Below are positions 52,470 through 60,565 of a stretch of 64,000 nucleotides of DNA, piece by piece. A program made the translations under genes and the position numbers. How positions within the stretch are numbered: position 1 is the stretch's first letter; every line of letters starts with the position of its first letter. The stretch is from DATAES01 sp963721305 (GTDB taxonomy: Bacteria > Actinomycetota > Acidimicrobiia > Acidimicrobiales > JACDCH01), in the NCBI GenBank assembly GCA_963721305.1, contig CAVRIR010000004.1:186001-250000 (forward strand). The letters are read 5' to 3'. The notes beneath the pieces are model-generated. The model did no database searches and was not told where the DNA came from. It worked only from the letters and a program-made list of their open reading frames with translations.

Positions 52470-53651
52470 ATGGCCGTCACCGCGCCTCCGATCCGCCCAA
52501 CCGGCGGCCACACGGTCTCGCGTTCGCGGCGTCGGCGCGTGTACTGGCGCCGGCGGCTACTCGTCCTCGCTGCCGTGTTCGCGATGCTCGCGGGGTCGTG
52601 GTGTGTCGCGGTCGCACGACGGCCAGGCAACGAGAGCTTCGTGGCGAAGAGCGCCGATTGGCTTCGTGACCATCACCTGAACGCCGTCGCCAACCTGGTC
52701 GAGGAGGCGTACTTCAACCACACGGCGCCGGGGACGGGCGGAACGCCCTCGCGCGCGATCCCGGGACCCGCCGATGGGGCGGTACCTCACTCCACCGCGT
52801 CGGGACTGTCGCGGGGGGCGCTGCCTCCGTCAGTCGTGCCCGCGGCGAACCCGCCCTTGCCGAACGAGGGAGCTTGGCAGCCACTGCTGACCGCATCGAA
52901 CGGCCAACCGTCGATCGCTGTCGCGCAACTGCGGCCCGACGCGCAACACACCAGCGTGCTCGGTGCACTCGTGTGGATGGACCCGCACCTGCTTCGATTC
53001 GTCGAAGTGCCTGGCACGGTCGAGCCGGGTGGGAACTGGAACAGTGGCGGAACCGTCGGCGGTTCCGACCGCAACGTGATGGTTGCTGCGTTCAATGGCG
53101 GGTTCCGGTTCAGAGATGCGAACGGCGGCTTCTATGCACAAGGTCACCAAGGCAAGCCACTCATGGCAGGTGCCGCGTCCTTTGTGGTCCGCGCCGACGG
53201 CACAGTCGATGTCGGCCAGTGGGGACGAGACGATCAACTCGACGCCGGTGTCATCTCGGTACGTCAGAACCTGGTGTTGATCGTCGACAACGGCGCACCG
53301 ACACCAGATCTCAACACGTCGGACACGACGCGGTGGGGCAGAGGCCTTCACAACCGCGTCCTGGTGTGGCGATCCGGCCTCGGTGTTCGCGCCGACGGAA
53401 CGCTGGTGTATGCCGCAAGCGACGGGCTGACGGTCGCCACCCTGGCGGACATGCTGGTGCGCGCCGGTTGCGTTCGCGCCATGGAGCTCGACATCAACCC
53501 GAACTGGGTGACCTACAACCTGTTCGCGCACCCTGATCCGGCCAAGCCCGACCAGATCACCAGCCAGAAGCTGCTGCCCGACATGGCGCGATCTGCGACT
53601 CGGTACCTCGGCCCCGACTCACGAGACTTCACGGCCGTTCTCACGCCGTAA
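52470..53651 (+). CDS. Secreted phosphodiester glycosidase (NAGPA) domain protein
   Basis: 393 residues. A membrane anchor/signal at about 27-45 (RRRLLVLAAVFAMLAGSWC), a linker, then the DUF2233/NAGPA domain: DRNVMVAAFNGGFRFRDANGGFYAQG, FVVRADGTVDVGQWGRDDQL, VISVRQNLVLIVDNGAPTPDLN, HNRVLVWRSGLGVRADGTLVYAASDGLTVATLADMLVRAGCVRAMELDINPNWVTYNLF. The family removes phosphodiester-linked sugars from glycans, here on the outer face. The ATG at 52470 is the likeliest start, without a strong ribosome site. Confidence 0.9.
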   Translation: MAVTAPPIRPTGGHTVSRSRRRRVYWRRRLLVLAAVFAMLAGSWCVAVARRPGNESFVAKSADWLRDHHLNAVANLVEEAYFNHTAPGTGGTPSRAIPGPADGAVPHSTASGLSRGALPPSVVPAANPPLPNEGAWQPLLTASNGQPSIAVAQLRPDAQHTSVLGALVWMDPHLLRFVEVPGTVEPGGNWNSGGTVGGSDRNVMVAAFNGGFRFRDANGGFYAQGHQGKPLMAGAASFVVRADGTVDVGQWGRDDQLDAGVISVRQNLVLIVDNGAPTPDLNTSDTTRWGRGLHNRVLVWRSGLGVRADGTLVYAASDGLTVATLADMLVRAGCVRAMELDINPNWVTYNLFAHPDPAKPDQITSQKLLPDMARSATRYLGPDSRDFTAVLTP

Positions 53652-53766
53652 GCCGTCCCTCGAGTCGGAGTGCATTCAGCCGCGCACGACAGCCCGAGCG
53701 GACTTTGCCGAGTCTTAGTGCTTTCCTTCACCCACCCTTCGGGTGGTGCGGGCAACCTCGTTCTCG

Positions 53767-54093
53767 ATGGTGAGCACACGTTCACGCAACAAGGGTCTCG
53801 CCCGTATCGCCCGCGTAACCGGTTGGACTGCCGCCGCGGCGCTGGCGACGACGGCGGCTGTGTACGCCGCGGTCTCGACGGCACAGCCCGGAACCGCCGC
53901 GCCGGCGAGCAGCGCCAGCACCAGCCAGACAACCGACAACCCCGCCACCCAATCCGACGTCCCATCAACCACGCCAGCGGCAACGACACCGGCCGGTAGT
54001 CGAGGTCACACCACACCGAAGACAGCTCCGACACCGGTGAAACCGCAACCCACCCATCACCGCGCGCCCGTGGTGACGAGCGGCGGTTCGTGA
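53767..54093 (+). CDS. Small single-pass membrane protein with VTSGGS C-terminus
   Basis: 108 residues. Basic start (STRSRNKGLARIARV), one helix at about 17-35 (GWTAAAALATTAAVYAAV), then a Thr/Pro/Ser-rich outer tail ending APVVTSGGS. Same plan as the 26715-27023 protein, in the same position before a ferric-reductase-like gene. Its TGA overlaps the GTG of that gene, so expression is coupled. The C-terminal SGGS faintly resembles the S/T-G-A-T flavin-attachment motif used by ApbE, but no FMN_bind domain exists. Function unknown. Confidence 0.7.
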   Translation: MVSTRSRNKGLARIARVTGWTAAAALATTAAVYAAVSTAQPGTAAPASSASTSQTTDNPATQSDVPSTTPAATTPAGSRGHTTPKTAPTPVKPQPTHHRAPVVTSGGS

Positions 54094-55238
54094 CGAGCAG
54101 CTTGCACATGATCGCGGACCTGTCGTTGGCATTCGACTCGAGAACCATGTGGTACGTCACGCGCGCGACGGGGATCGTGTCATTGCTCTTGCTCACGGCG
54201 TCTGTCGTCCTCGGCATCACCGAAGCCGTTCGATGGAGCAGCGACCGGTGGCCTCGTTTCGTGACCGCAGGCATCCACCAGAACATCTCGCTCCTGGCGA
54301 CGACGTTCATCGCCGTGCACATCGCGACTGCGATCGCCGACGGCTACGCACCCATCGGTTGGGTCGACGCGGTGTTGCCCTTCCGTGCTGCCTACCGACC
54401 GATGTGGTTGGGCCTCGGCACAGTGGCATTCGATCTTCTCGTCGCGATCGCCATCACCAGCTTGCTGCGGCGCCATCTCGGATACGACCTCTGGCGCCTT
54501 GTCCACTGGGCGGCGTATGCGTGCTGGCCCGTGGCGTTCGTCCATGGTCTCGGGACCGGAACCGACACGAAGACGAACTGGCTACTCGGGTTGCAGTTCG
54601 CGTGCATGGCCGCGGTCGTTCTCGCCGTCTGGTGGCGCCTGCTCGCAGCCAAAGCGACGTTGGGTGAACCACGCCAGCTCGCCACCGCGACGGTCAGCGT
54701 CATCGGACCGTTCCTCATCGCGGCGTGGGTCTTCGCCGGACCCCTCCAACCTGGGTGGGCGCGCCGAGCGGGGACACCCGCAGCATTGCTCGGTAGCTCG
54801 AACGGTGCCGCCGCGGCCGGCGGCCCGTCTCCCGCAATAGCGCCACCATCTGTGCCAACGTCCACACCGCAGCCCACGACGCAGCTGACACCACCTTTCG
54901 AGGCCGCCCTGAGTGGAACGTTGACGGACCCGGGACCCGATCGTCTCGGCGACGACACCATCACCATCGACGCGCAGCTCAACTCAGGCGCAGTCGGTTC
55001 GGTGCATGTCGTGCTGTCGGGGCACGCGATCAACGATGGCGGCGTGTCCCTGACATCGGGCACAGCGAGCATCTCAGGAACCGGAGGTAACTCGTACACC
55101 GGCGCGGTCACTGGACTCAGAGGCAACATCATCGACGCCTCGCTCCAATCGCAATCGGGCGACCCGATGTCTCTGGAGCTGAACCTCGTGTTGAAGGGGA
55201 CGTCCGTGTCAGGAACCGCGCACGGGACGGCTCCGTGA
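54090..55238 (+). CDS. Ferric-reductase-like di-heme membrane protein with outer C-terminal domain
   Basis: 382 residues. Residues 15-240 hold six to seven helices. GIHQNISLLATTFIAVHIA (His-x13-His) and LVHWAAYACWPVAFVHGLG (His-x12-His) place two b-hemes, the same spacing as the protein at 27948. After a Pro/Thr linker (about 250-275) comes an extra 105-residue beta domain (EAALSGTLTDPGPDRLGDDTITIDAQLNSGAVGSVHVVLSG to LNLVLKGTSVSGTAHG) that the shorter homologue lacks. No FAD/NAD domain is present; the NuoF-like gene 37 bases downstream could feed it. Confidence 0.85.
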   Translation: MTSSLHMIADLSLAFDSRTMWYVTRATGIVSLLLLTASVVLGITEAVRWSSDRWPRFVTAGIHQNISLLATTFIAVHIATAIADGYAPIGWVDAVLPFRAAYRPMWLGLGTVAFDLLVAIAITSLLRRHLGYDLWRLVHWAAYACWPVAFVHGLGTGTDTKTNWLLGLQFACMAAVVLAVWWRLLAAKATLGEPRQLATATVSVIGPFLIAAWVFAGPLQPGWARRAGTPAALLGSSNGAAAAGGPSPAIAPPSVPTSTPQPTTQLTPPFEAALSGTLTDPGPDRLGDDTITIDAQLNSGAVGSVHVVLSGHAINDGGVSLTSGTASISGTGGNSYTGAVTGLRGNIIDASLQSQSGDPMSLELNLVLKGTSVSGTAHGTAP

Positions 55239-55275
55239 GCCGGACGACGAGATGTGAAAAGGAAGGTCGGACGTC

Positions 55276-56541
55276 ATGCTGACCGAGACGCGCACCGCTC
55301 TGCGCAAGGCCGACGTGTTGCCGCGCGTGCTTCCTGCGAGCCCGCTGCTGTCGCTACGGGACCACGACGCCCATTTCGGTGACATCCGCGTTCCTGCGCA
55401 CGCGATGATCGACGAAGTCGAGCGCAGTGGTCTTCGCGGCCGGGGTGGAGCGGGATTTCCGACGGCCACCAAACTTGCGGCGGTCGCGCGCGGTCGCCGA
55501 GCGGTGATCGTCGTGAACGCGACCGAGGGTGAGCCTGCGAGCAAGAAGGACAAGGTTCTGCTGTCGCTCGCTCCCCATCTGGTCCTCGACGGCGCGGTCC
55601 TCGCTGCTGGTGCCGTGGACGCCGATGACGTGCGGGTGTGCCTCGATCGCGCCTATCCGAGCGAGACGATCGCCAGTGCGATCCAAGAGCGCATCGAAGC
55701 ACACAGAGACCGCGTCCGCATACGTCTCGAGCTCGCGCCGGATCGCTATGTGAGCGGCGAGGAAACCGCGCTCGTCAACTGGTTGAACGGTGGCGAAGCC
55801 AAGCCAACTGTCGTGCCACCGCGGCCATTCGAACAAGGCGTTCGCCGGCGACCAACGCTCATTCAGAACGCGGAAACGCTCGCGCATCTTGCACTCATTG
55901 CACGTCACGGAGCCGGCTGGTTCCGTGGACTCGGAACACAACGCGATCCCGGCACCACGCTGGTCACGGTGACGGGAGCCGTGTCCAAGCCCGGTGTGTA
56001 CGAGGTGCCGTTCGGCCACAGCATCCCGACATTGCTCAGCACAGCGGGGACCGAACTGAAGGACCTCGGCGGTGTGTTGATCGGTGGCTACTTCGGCGCG
56101 TGGCTCGAACCGTCGACCGTCGCGCGGATCACCCTCGACTCCGAATCGTTGCAGGCGGCGGGTGCATCGATCGGTTGCGGTCTGATCGCCGCGATCCCGA
56201 GAACAGGTTGCGGTCTGCTCGAGCTCGCTCGAGTGGCACGGTGGCTCGCGAACGAGAACGCCGGACAATGTGGTCCGTGCGTCAACGGGCTACCAGCAAT
56301 TGCCGATGCGGTCGCCGCGCTGTACTACGGCGATCGCATCGGGGTCGCCGAGAAGCGGCTGCGACGATGGCTCGAGATGGTGAAGGGGCGCGGTGCGTGC
56401 AAGCATCCCGATGGCGTCGCGCGATTCGTCAGCAGCGGCCTGCGGGTCTTCGCCGACGACATCGATCGACACCGCCATCACGGTCCGTGTGAGTCGTCCG
56501 CTCCGTTCCTTCCGGTTCCCACGACAGGAGATTGGCGATGA
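55276..56541 (+). CDS. NuoF-like NADH:FMN iron-sulfur flavoprotein
   Basis: 421 residues. SGLRGRGGAGFPTATKLAA is the FMN loop, VVNATEGEPASKKDK and RYVSGEETALVNWLNGGEAKP the NADH/FMN contacts, a SLBB region follows (GTTLVTVTGAVSKPGVYEVPFGHSIPTLL), then the cluster end ENAGQCGPCVNG and GACKHPDG. In NuoF the cluster motif is CGQCTPC; here the first Cys is Ala, so three Cys ligands remain. No NuoE or NuoG is nearby, so this is not complex I. It should take electrons from NAD(P)H and pass them to the next gene's ferredoxin or the heme protein. Confidence 0.9.
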   Translation: MLTETRTALRKADVLPRVLPASPLLSLRDHDAHFGDIRVPAHAMIDEVERSGLRGRGGAGFPTATKLAAVARGRRAVIVVNATEGEPASKKDKVLLSLAPHLVLDGAVLAAGAVDADDVRVCLDRAYPSETIASAIQERIEAHRDRVRIRLELAPDRYVSGEETALVNWLNGGEAKPTVVPPRPFEQGVRRRPTLIQNAETLAHLALIARHGAGWFRGLGTQRDPGTTLVTVTGAVSKPGVYEVPFGHSIPTLLSTAGTELKDLGGVLIGGYFGAWLEPSTVARITLDSESLQAAGASIGCGLIAAIPRTGCGLLELARVARWLANENAGQCGPCVNGLPAIADAVAALYYGDRIGVAEKRLRRWLEMVKGRGACKHPDGVARFVSSGLRVFADDIDRHRHHGPCESSAPFLPVPTTGDWR

Positions 56542-56762
56542 AGGCAGCGGCGATCGAGGCTCGGAAGGAACGACTTGTCGTCAACCCGATCACTTGTGTC
56601 GGTCACGGAATTTGCGCTGATCTGCTACCGGAGCTCATCGCGCTCGACGACTGGGGCTACCCGATGATCGACCCTCGACCCATCCCGCCTCACCTCCGCG
56701 AGCACGTCATGCGGGCGATCCGTTCCTGTCCCACACTCGCGCTCAGGCTCGGCCCCGCCTGA
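56538..56762 (+). CDS. 3Fe-4S ferredoxin
   Basis: 74 residues with only three well-placed Cys: TCVGHGIC near residues 19-25 and RSCPTLAL near 64, the pattern of a single [3Fe-4S] cluster (Cys-x5-Cys ... Cys-Pro). The ATG overlaps the NuoF-like stop by 4 bases. As last gene of the operon it could be the electron shuttle between the flavoprotein and the membrane heme protein. Length is normal for this class. Confidence 0.9.
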   Translation: MKAAAIEARKERLVVNPITCVGHGICADLLPELIALDDWGYPMIDPRPIPPHLREHVMRAIRSCPTLALRLGPA

Positions 56763-56803
56763 CACTGATACTGGGCGTGTCAGGGGGGCTCCGTGCTCGA
56801 GCA

Positions 56804-57103
56804 TCAAATGAGGCGTTCCTCGATCACGTCGAGGTTGACGAACGTGAGAGGGCCATCGGCCAGGGCGGCCGTCTTCTTTGACAGTGCGTCTGTCTCGGGA
56901 AGCGTCGAATTCTTCACGGCGTCTTCGTAGGTGTCGAAGAAGACGATGATCGAGTAGCGGCCCGGATTGTCTCGGTCTCGACAAACGGCGCTCCGACCGA
57001 CGGTCCGCTTGCCCTCAGTGGCCTTCTGCCACTCGTCGACGGCCGCTCGGATCTCGTCGATCTTGGACGTCTGCAACTGCATGATCTGAACAAACGACGA
57101 CAT
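56804..57103 (-). CDS. ABM-like ferredoxin-fold small protein
   Basis: 99 residues: SSFVQIMQLQTSKIDEIRAAVDEWQKATEGKRTVGRSAVCRDRDNPGRYSIIVFFDTYEDAVKNSTLPETDALSKKTAALADG. This alternation fits the dimeric alpha/beta-barrel (antibiotic biosynthesis monooxygenase-like) group. AGGAGGAAACG precedes the ATG. Convergent with the ferredoxin gene. Reaction unknown. Confidence 0.75.
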   Translation of the reverse strand: MSSFVQIMQLQTSKIDEIRAAVDEWQKATEGKRTVGRSAVCRDRDNPGRYSIIVFFDTYEDAVKNSTLPETDALSKKTAALADGPLTFVNLDVIEERLI

Positions 57104-57286
57104 CGTTTCCTCCTGGTTGTTGCAGGGTGCGCCGACGATGTTGGCCTAGACGGCTACGGCCGACCTGTCAATCGGCCGGCGGTCGAGATCGGCCAACAAC
57201 GCCGGACGCGAGTGCACGAGATCGGCCCGAACGGCGGCGGGCGCGCTTCGAGTAATGAAGTTCGCCCGTCGCTCGCTGCCGTGGCT

Positions 57287-58423
57287 CTATGAGGCGGCGA
57301 TGCCCTCGATGACGTGGGCCTGCAGGCCGGTGATTTGGCCGATGGGCGTGAGCGTGCTGTCGGGCTCGACGCGGAACTCGTCGATGGTGCCAGCGCCGCC
57401 GTTCTCGCTGTACACGAACCGGCCGTCGGAGGACACGGCGAGGTCGATCGGGCCGCCGGCGGTTCCAGTTGTGGACGGCGACACGGCGACGGTGCCGTCG
57501 ACAGCGACGTGGTACGTGCTCAAAGTGGAGCTACCGGCATTGGCCACGTAGAAGTTGCCGTTGTTGGCTGACGCGATCCAGCATGCCGCGGTCTGGTTGC
57601 CAGTCACTGGACCGGACACGACGCTCACGGTGTTGTCGCGGTTGATGGCGTAGCTCGACACGGAGCTTGTGCCGGCTTCGACGACGACGAGCTGACCTGT
57701 ACCGCTGAAGCTGAAAGCAAACGGCACCGCACCCGCCGGCGCATTCGCGGTCGGCGATGTGAGGCGACCGTTGGGCAGAACCGCGAACACGTCGATCGTG
57801 TCGGTCGACTTTGTCGTCACGACGACATGAGCGCCGTCCGGCGTGAAGCCGACCTGCCCTGGTGATGCCAGGAACTGTGGCGGATTCGCATTCGTGATGC
57901 CGAGGTCGCGTGTCGATCCTTGGATGGGATGAAGCGTCCCGCCCGCGAGACGGTAGCCGTGGACGTTGGCAACGTTGCCGGTGTTGAGCACGTAGACGAC
58001 ATCGCCGTGCGCCGTGATGCTTGTTGGGAACGAACCCCCGGATGGCACGACTTGGCGCAATGTGAGCGCGTCGCCGTCGACGCCGAACACCGACACGCTG
58101 TCGCTTCCGGCATTGGTCACGAGCAACACGTGGCTGTCCGCATCGAACACGACTGAACCTTGTGACGCGAGCGGGTCGACCGCCGCGTCGGCCTGCGCTC
58201 CGCCATCGCCGCCGGTGTCGTAGGTTCCCGCGGGCGACAGGGTGCCGTTGACGGCACGGTGGTACACGAGCACGGCATTGCCGACGGGATCGTTCGTCTG
58301 GACGAACACGGCGTCCGCTGGTGCATTGTTGTGGCCGACTTCGGCCTGCGCGGCGGCCGCGGGCGCGACGGATGCGAGCGCGGCGACGCCAATCGCCGCG
58401 AGGAACCGGGACAACGATTTCAT
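57287..58423 (-). CDS. Secreted lactonase-type beta-propeller protein
   Basis: 378 residues from the ATG at 58423 (CGGAG 6 bases upstream). Signal peptide 1-27 (SLSRFLAAIGVAALASVAPAAAAQA). Then seven propeller repeats of the YncE/6-phosphogluconolactonase type: VLLVTNAGSDSVSVFGVDGDALTLRQVVPSGGSFPTSI, DVVYVLNTGNVANVHGYRLAGGTLHPI, VVVTTKSTDTIDVFAVLPNGRL, LVVVEAGTSSVSSYAI and FYVANAGSSTLSTYHV. No sortase or lipid anchor. Exported propeller proteins of this kind have diverse or unknown roles. It ends the ECF-sigma operon region, 60 bases downstream of the anti-sigma gene, and may be its target. Confidence 0.85.
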   Translation of the reverse strand: MKSLSRFLAAIGVAALASVAPAAAAQAEVGHNNAPADAVFVQTNDPVGNAVLVYHRAVNGTLSPAGTYDTGGDGGAQADAAVDPLASQGSVVFDADSHVLLVTNAGSDSVSVFGVDGDALTLRQVVPSGGSFPTSITAHGDVVYVLNTGNVANVHGYRLAGGTLHPIQGSTRDLGITNANPPQFLASPGQVGFTPDGAHVVVTTKSTDTIDVFAVLPNGRLTSPTANAPAGAVPFAFSFSGTGQLVVVEAGTSSVSSYAINRDNTVSVVSGPVTGNQTAACWIASANNGNFYVANAGSSTLSTYHVAVDGTVAVSPSTTGTAGGPIDLAVSSDGRFVYSENGGAGTIDEFRVEPDSTLTPIGQITGLQAHVIEGIAAS

Positions 58424-58482
58424 CAATACTCCGATCAACAGGTGGGTTGTCAGGAGCATGAGTGCGCTCACGGGCGCTGGTG

Positions 58483-58734
58483 TTACACGTCCGGTTCGAG
58501 AAACGCGTCGAGGAGCCGACTCCGCAGGTCGGTGGGCATTGCGTCCACGTCGTCCTCAGACAGTGCGCCCGCGTCAGCGATGGTGCGGCGCATCTGGCGC
58601 AGGTACTCCCGACAGTGCGGACAATCGGCAAGGTGCGCATCGATACGGTCGACGACCTCTGCCGGAAGGGTGCCCTCGAGGTAGCCGGTGACGTCTTCGA
58701 CGAACTGCCTGCACACGTAGCTCAACTGGCTCAT
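58483..58734 (-). CDS. Zinc-finger anti-sigma factor
   Basis: 83 residues with the ZAS motif: VCRQFVEDVTGYLEGTLPAEVVDRIDAHLADCPHCREYLRQM (His-x3-Cys-x2-Cys). It binds and holds the ECF sigma factor encoded upstream. No membrane helix, so it is a soluble, redox- or ligand-sensing type. Its ATG overlaps the sigma stop (ATGA). Confidence 0.93.
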   Translation of the reverse strand: MSQLSYVCRQFVEDVTGYLEGTLPAEVVDRIDAHLADCPHCREYLRQMRRTIADAGALSEDDVDAMPTDLRSRLLDAFLEPDV

Positions 58735-59393
58735 CGTCGGTCACCTTCCCCGTAATGTCGCTCAACTGCAGCGCGAACCTTCGAACGCGCCCGGTGGAGC
58801 AACACCCGCTGGTTTCCGTCGCTGACTCCGAGCACGTCGCACACCTCACGTGCGCTGCAGCCGAGCACGTCCCGCAACGTGATCACTTCACGTTGCGCGC
58901 TCGGCAGCTCACCGATCGCGGCATGCACCACGTTGATCTCTTCCCCGACGACCGCTTGCTGTTCGGGGTCGGGCCACGGATCCGGTGGCCGCTTCCACGT
59001 TCCCGCCTTGCGAAACGAACGGAAACGGCTCGGATCGACCGCGGGCTCGTTGTCGTCGAGGATCGCAGCTGCCGAGAACGGCATCGACCGCTGCTCCTTG
59101 GCGCCGCGCGTGCGGGCGATGTTCACGAGGATGCTGAACAGCCACGTCTTGACGGTCGAGCGGCCTTCGAAACGATCTATGCCCTCGATCACCGCGAGCC
59201 ACGTCTCTTGCACGACCTCTTCGGCAACCGCGCCGTTCGGCACGTACTGGCTCGCCAGCCGCACCAGTGGTCGTTGATACCGGTCGAGTAAGAAACCGAA
59301 CGCCGCCCCGTCCCGCGCCACCAGTGCCTGGGTCAACTCGGCGTCGTCCGTGTATTCGAGCGCCGCCACGAAGCCACAGTACGACGCGAGCAC
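58731..59393 (-). CDS. ECF RNA polymerase sigma factor
   Basis: About 220 residues from a GTG at 59393 (a second GTG at 59369 is equally plausible). Region 2: ALVARDGAAFGFLLDRYQRPLVRLASQYVPNGAVAEEVVQETWLAVIEGIDRFEGRSTVKTWLFSILVNIARTRG. Region 4: AIGELPSAQREVITLRDVLGCSAREVCDVLGVSDGNQRVLLHRARSKVRAAVERHY. Between them a DPWPDPEQQAV linker. Cotranscribed with its anti-sigma factor. An open frame continues upstream to 59732 but overlaps the opposite gene and has no sigma similarity. Confidence 0.93.
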   Translation of the reverse strand: MLASYCGFVAALEYTDDAELTQALVARDGAAFGFLLDRYQRPLVRLASQYVPNGAVAEEVVQETWLAVIEGIDRFEGRSTVKTWLFSILVNIARTRGAKEQRSMPFSAAAILDDNEPAVDPSRFRSFRKAGTWKRPPDPWPDPEQQAVVGEEINVVHAAIGELPSAQREVITLRDVLGCSAREVCDVLGVSDGNQRVLLHRARSKVRAAVERHYGEGDRR

Positions 59394-59549
59394 ACGATGC
59401 AGTCGGGCAGGCGGCCCTTTCGTTTCACGCACCGTGTGATTCGTCGTGGCCCGAGAGGCGAGTCCCACTTCGCACAGAAACGGATGTCGGCGTCCGCCCT
59501 CTGAGCGACGCCCGTTGACGTCCACGTCGGTGCACCTCATCCTGATGCG

Positions 59550-60419
59550 GTGCAGCAGCCGCGATCGAAGAGTCTCCAAGACCCGGATGAAGTCTTTCGG
59601 TTTCCTGGTGTCGTCCAGAACGTCGTCGTGCTCGGTGACCTCACCGTCTCGTACACGACGGCCCAACCTGGGTGGCGTTGGTCGGTCGACATTCGGCCGT
59701 TGGTGGGTGGCGACTGGTGCCAGGCTCGTCACGTCGGCACGGTCCTTTCGGGCGGGTTCGCGTTCGTGCTCCCGGACGGCTCACGCACGGAGCTGGCTGC
59801 CGGTGACGTCTATGACGTGCCGCCCGGTCACGACGGCTACACCGTCGGTGACGAACCATGCGTGACGATCGAGTGGGCGGGGACACGCGCGTTCGGTGGA
59901 TACCGCGCCGGAGTCACCGGACGGCAGCTGGTGACGCTGCTGCTTACGGATCTGGTCGACTCCACGTCGATTGCCAAAAGGCTGAGCGATGTCGCGTGGC
60001 AGGACACCCTGGCAGCGCACTTCGAGATGGCCCGCGGGCAGCTCGAGGACTTCAACGGCCGCGAGGTGAGCACAACCGGGGACGGGATGCTGATTACGTT
60101 CGACGGTCCGGTGCACGCGCTGCGATGTGCAGCGTCGATCGGCGCACGGGCGCGGCGAAATGACCTTCACATTCGCGCCGGCGTCCACATAGGCGAGGTT
60201 GAAGTAGTAGGCGGCGACATCCGTGGAGTCGCGATACACGAAGCGGCGCGGATCATCCGCGCCGCGAGCCCTGACGAGATACTCGTCTCTGAAACAACCC
60301 GAGCGGTAGCGCTCGCTTCGGGCCTCACCTTCGTTGATCGAGGAATGCACACGCTCAAAGGCATCGGCGATGCGCGACTGTTCGCCTATCGCGCCGACGG
60401 GGTGCAGCCCGTGCAGTGA
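59550..60419 (+). CDS. Cupin-class III nucleotide cyclase fusion
   Basis: 289 residues from a GTG. Residues 15-120 are a cupin-like beta barrel (VVLGDLTVSYTTAQPGWRWSVDIRPLV, HVGTVLSGGFAFVLPDGSRTELAAGDVYDVPPGHDGYTVGDEPC). Residues 130-285 are a class III adenylate/guanylate cyclase domain: LLTDLVDSTSIAKRLSD (metal Asp pair), VSTTGDGMLITFD, IRAGVHIGEVEVVGGDIRGVAIHEAARI. The usual Asn of VNxAARL is His here, which may weaken catalysis or mark a subgroup. Probably a one-component sensor making cyclic nucleotide in response to a small ligand of the cupin. Confidence 0.85.
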   Translation: MQQPRSKSLQDPDEVFRFPGVVQNVVVLGDLTVSYTTAQPGWRWSVDIRPLVGGDWCQARHVGTVLSGGFAFVLPDGSRTELAAGDVYDVPPGHDGYTVGDEPCVTIEWAGTRAFGGYRAGVTGRQLVTLLLTDLVDSTSIAKRLSDVAWQDTLAAHFEMARGQLEDFNGREVSTTGDGMLITFDGPVHALRCAASIGARARRNDLHIRAGVHIGEVEVVGGDIRGVAIHEAARIIRAASPDEILVSETTRAVALASGLTFVDRGMHTLKGIGDARLFAYRADGVQPVQ

Positions 60420-60565
60420 TCTGCACCACAAGCTGTCGCCCGTTCTGGAGAGGAACGACGAGCGGGCCGAACCATGGTTTGGTCTCGTCGCTTACGATGC
60501 CCACACGTTCGCCGGGGCAGCGAGAACACCCTCGTCGACAGGCGGCGTCCAGGAAGGGGACCTTC

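Noticed and set aside
53735..53765. Hairpin CCACCC-TTC-GGGTGG considered as a terminator
   Set aside because: No T-run follows and it lies directly before the start of 53767; more likely a leader structure or chance.
59394..59732. Long upstream extension of the ECF sigma gene
   Set aside because: The extension overlaps the opposite cupin-cyclase gene, is Arg-rich shadow-like text, and sigma similarity starts only near 59370.
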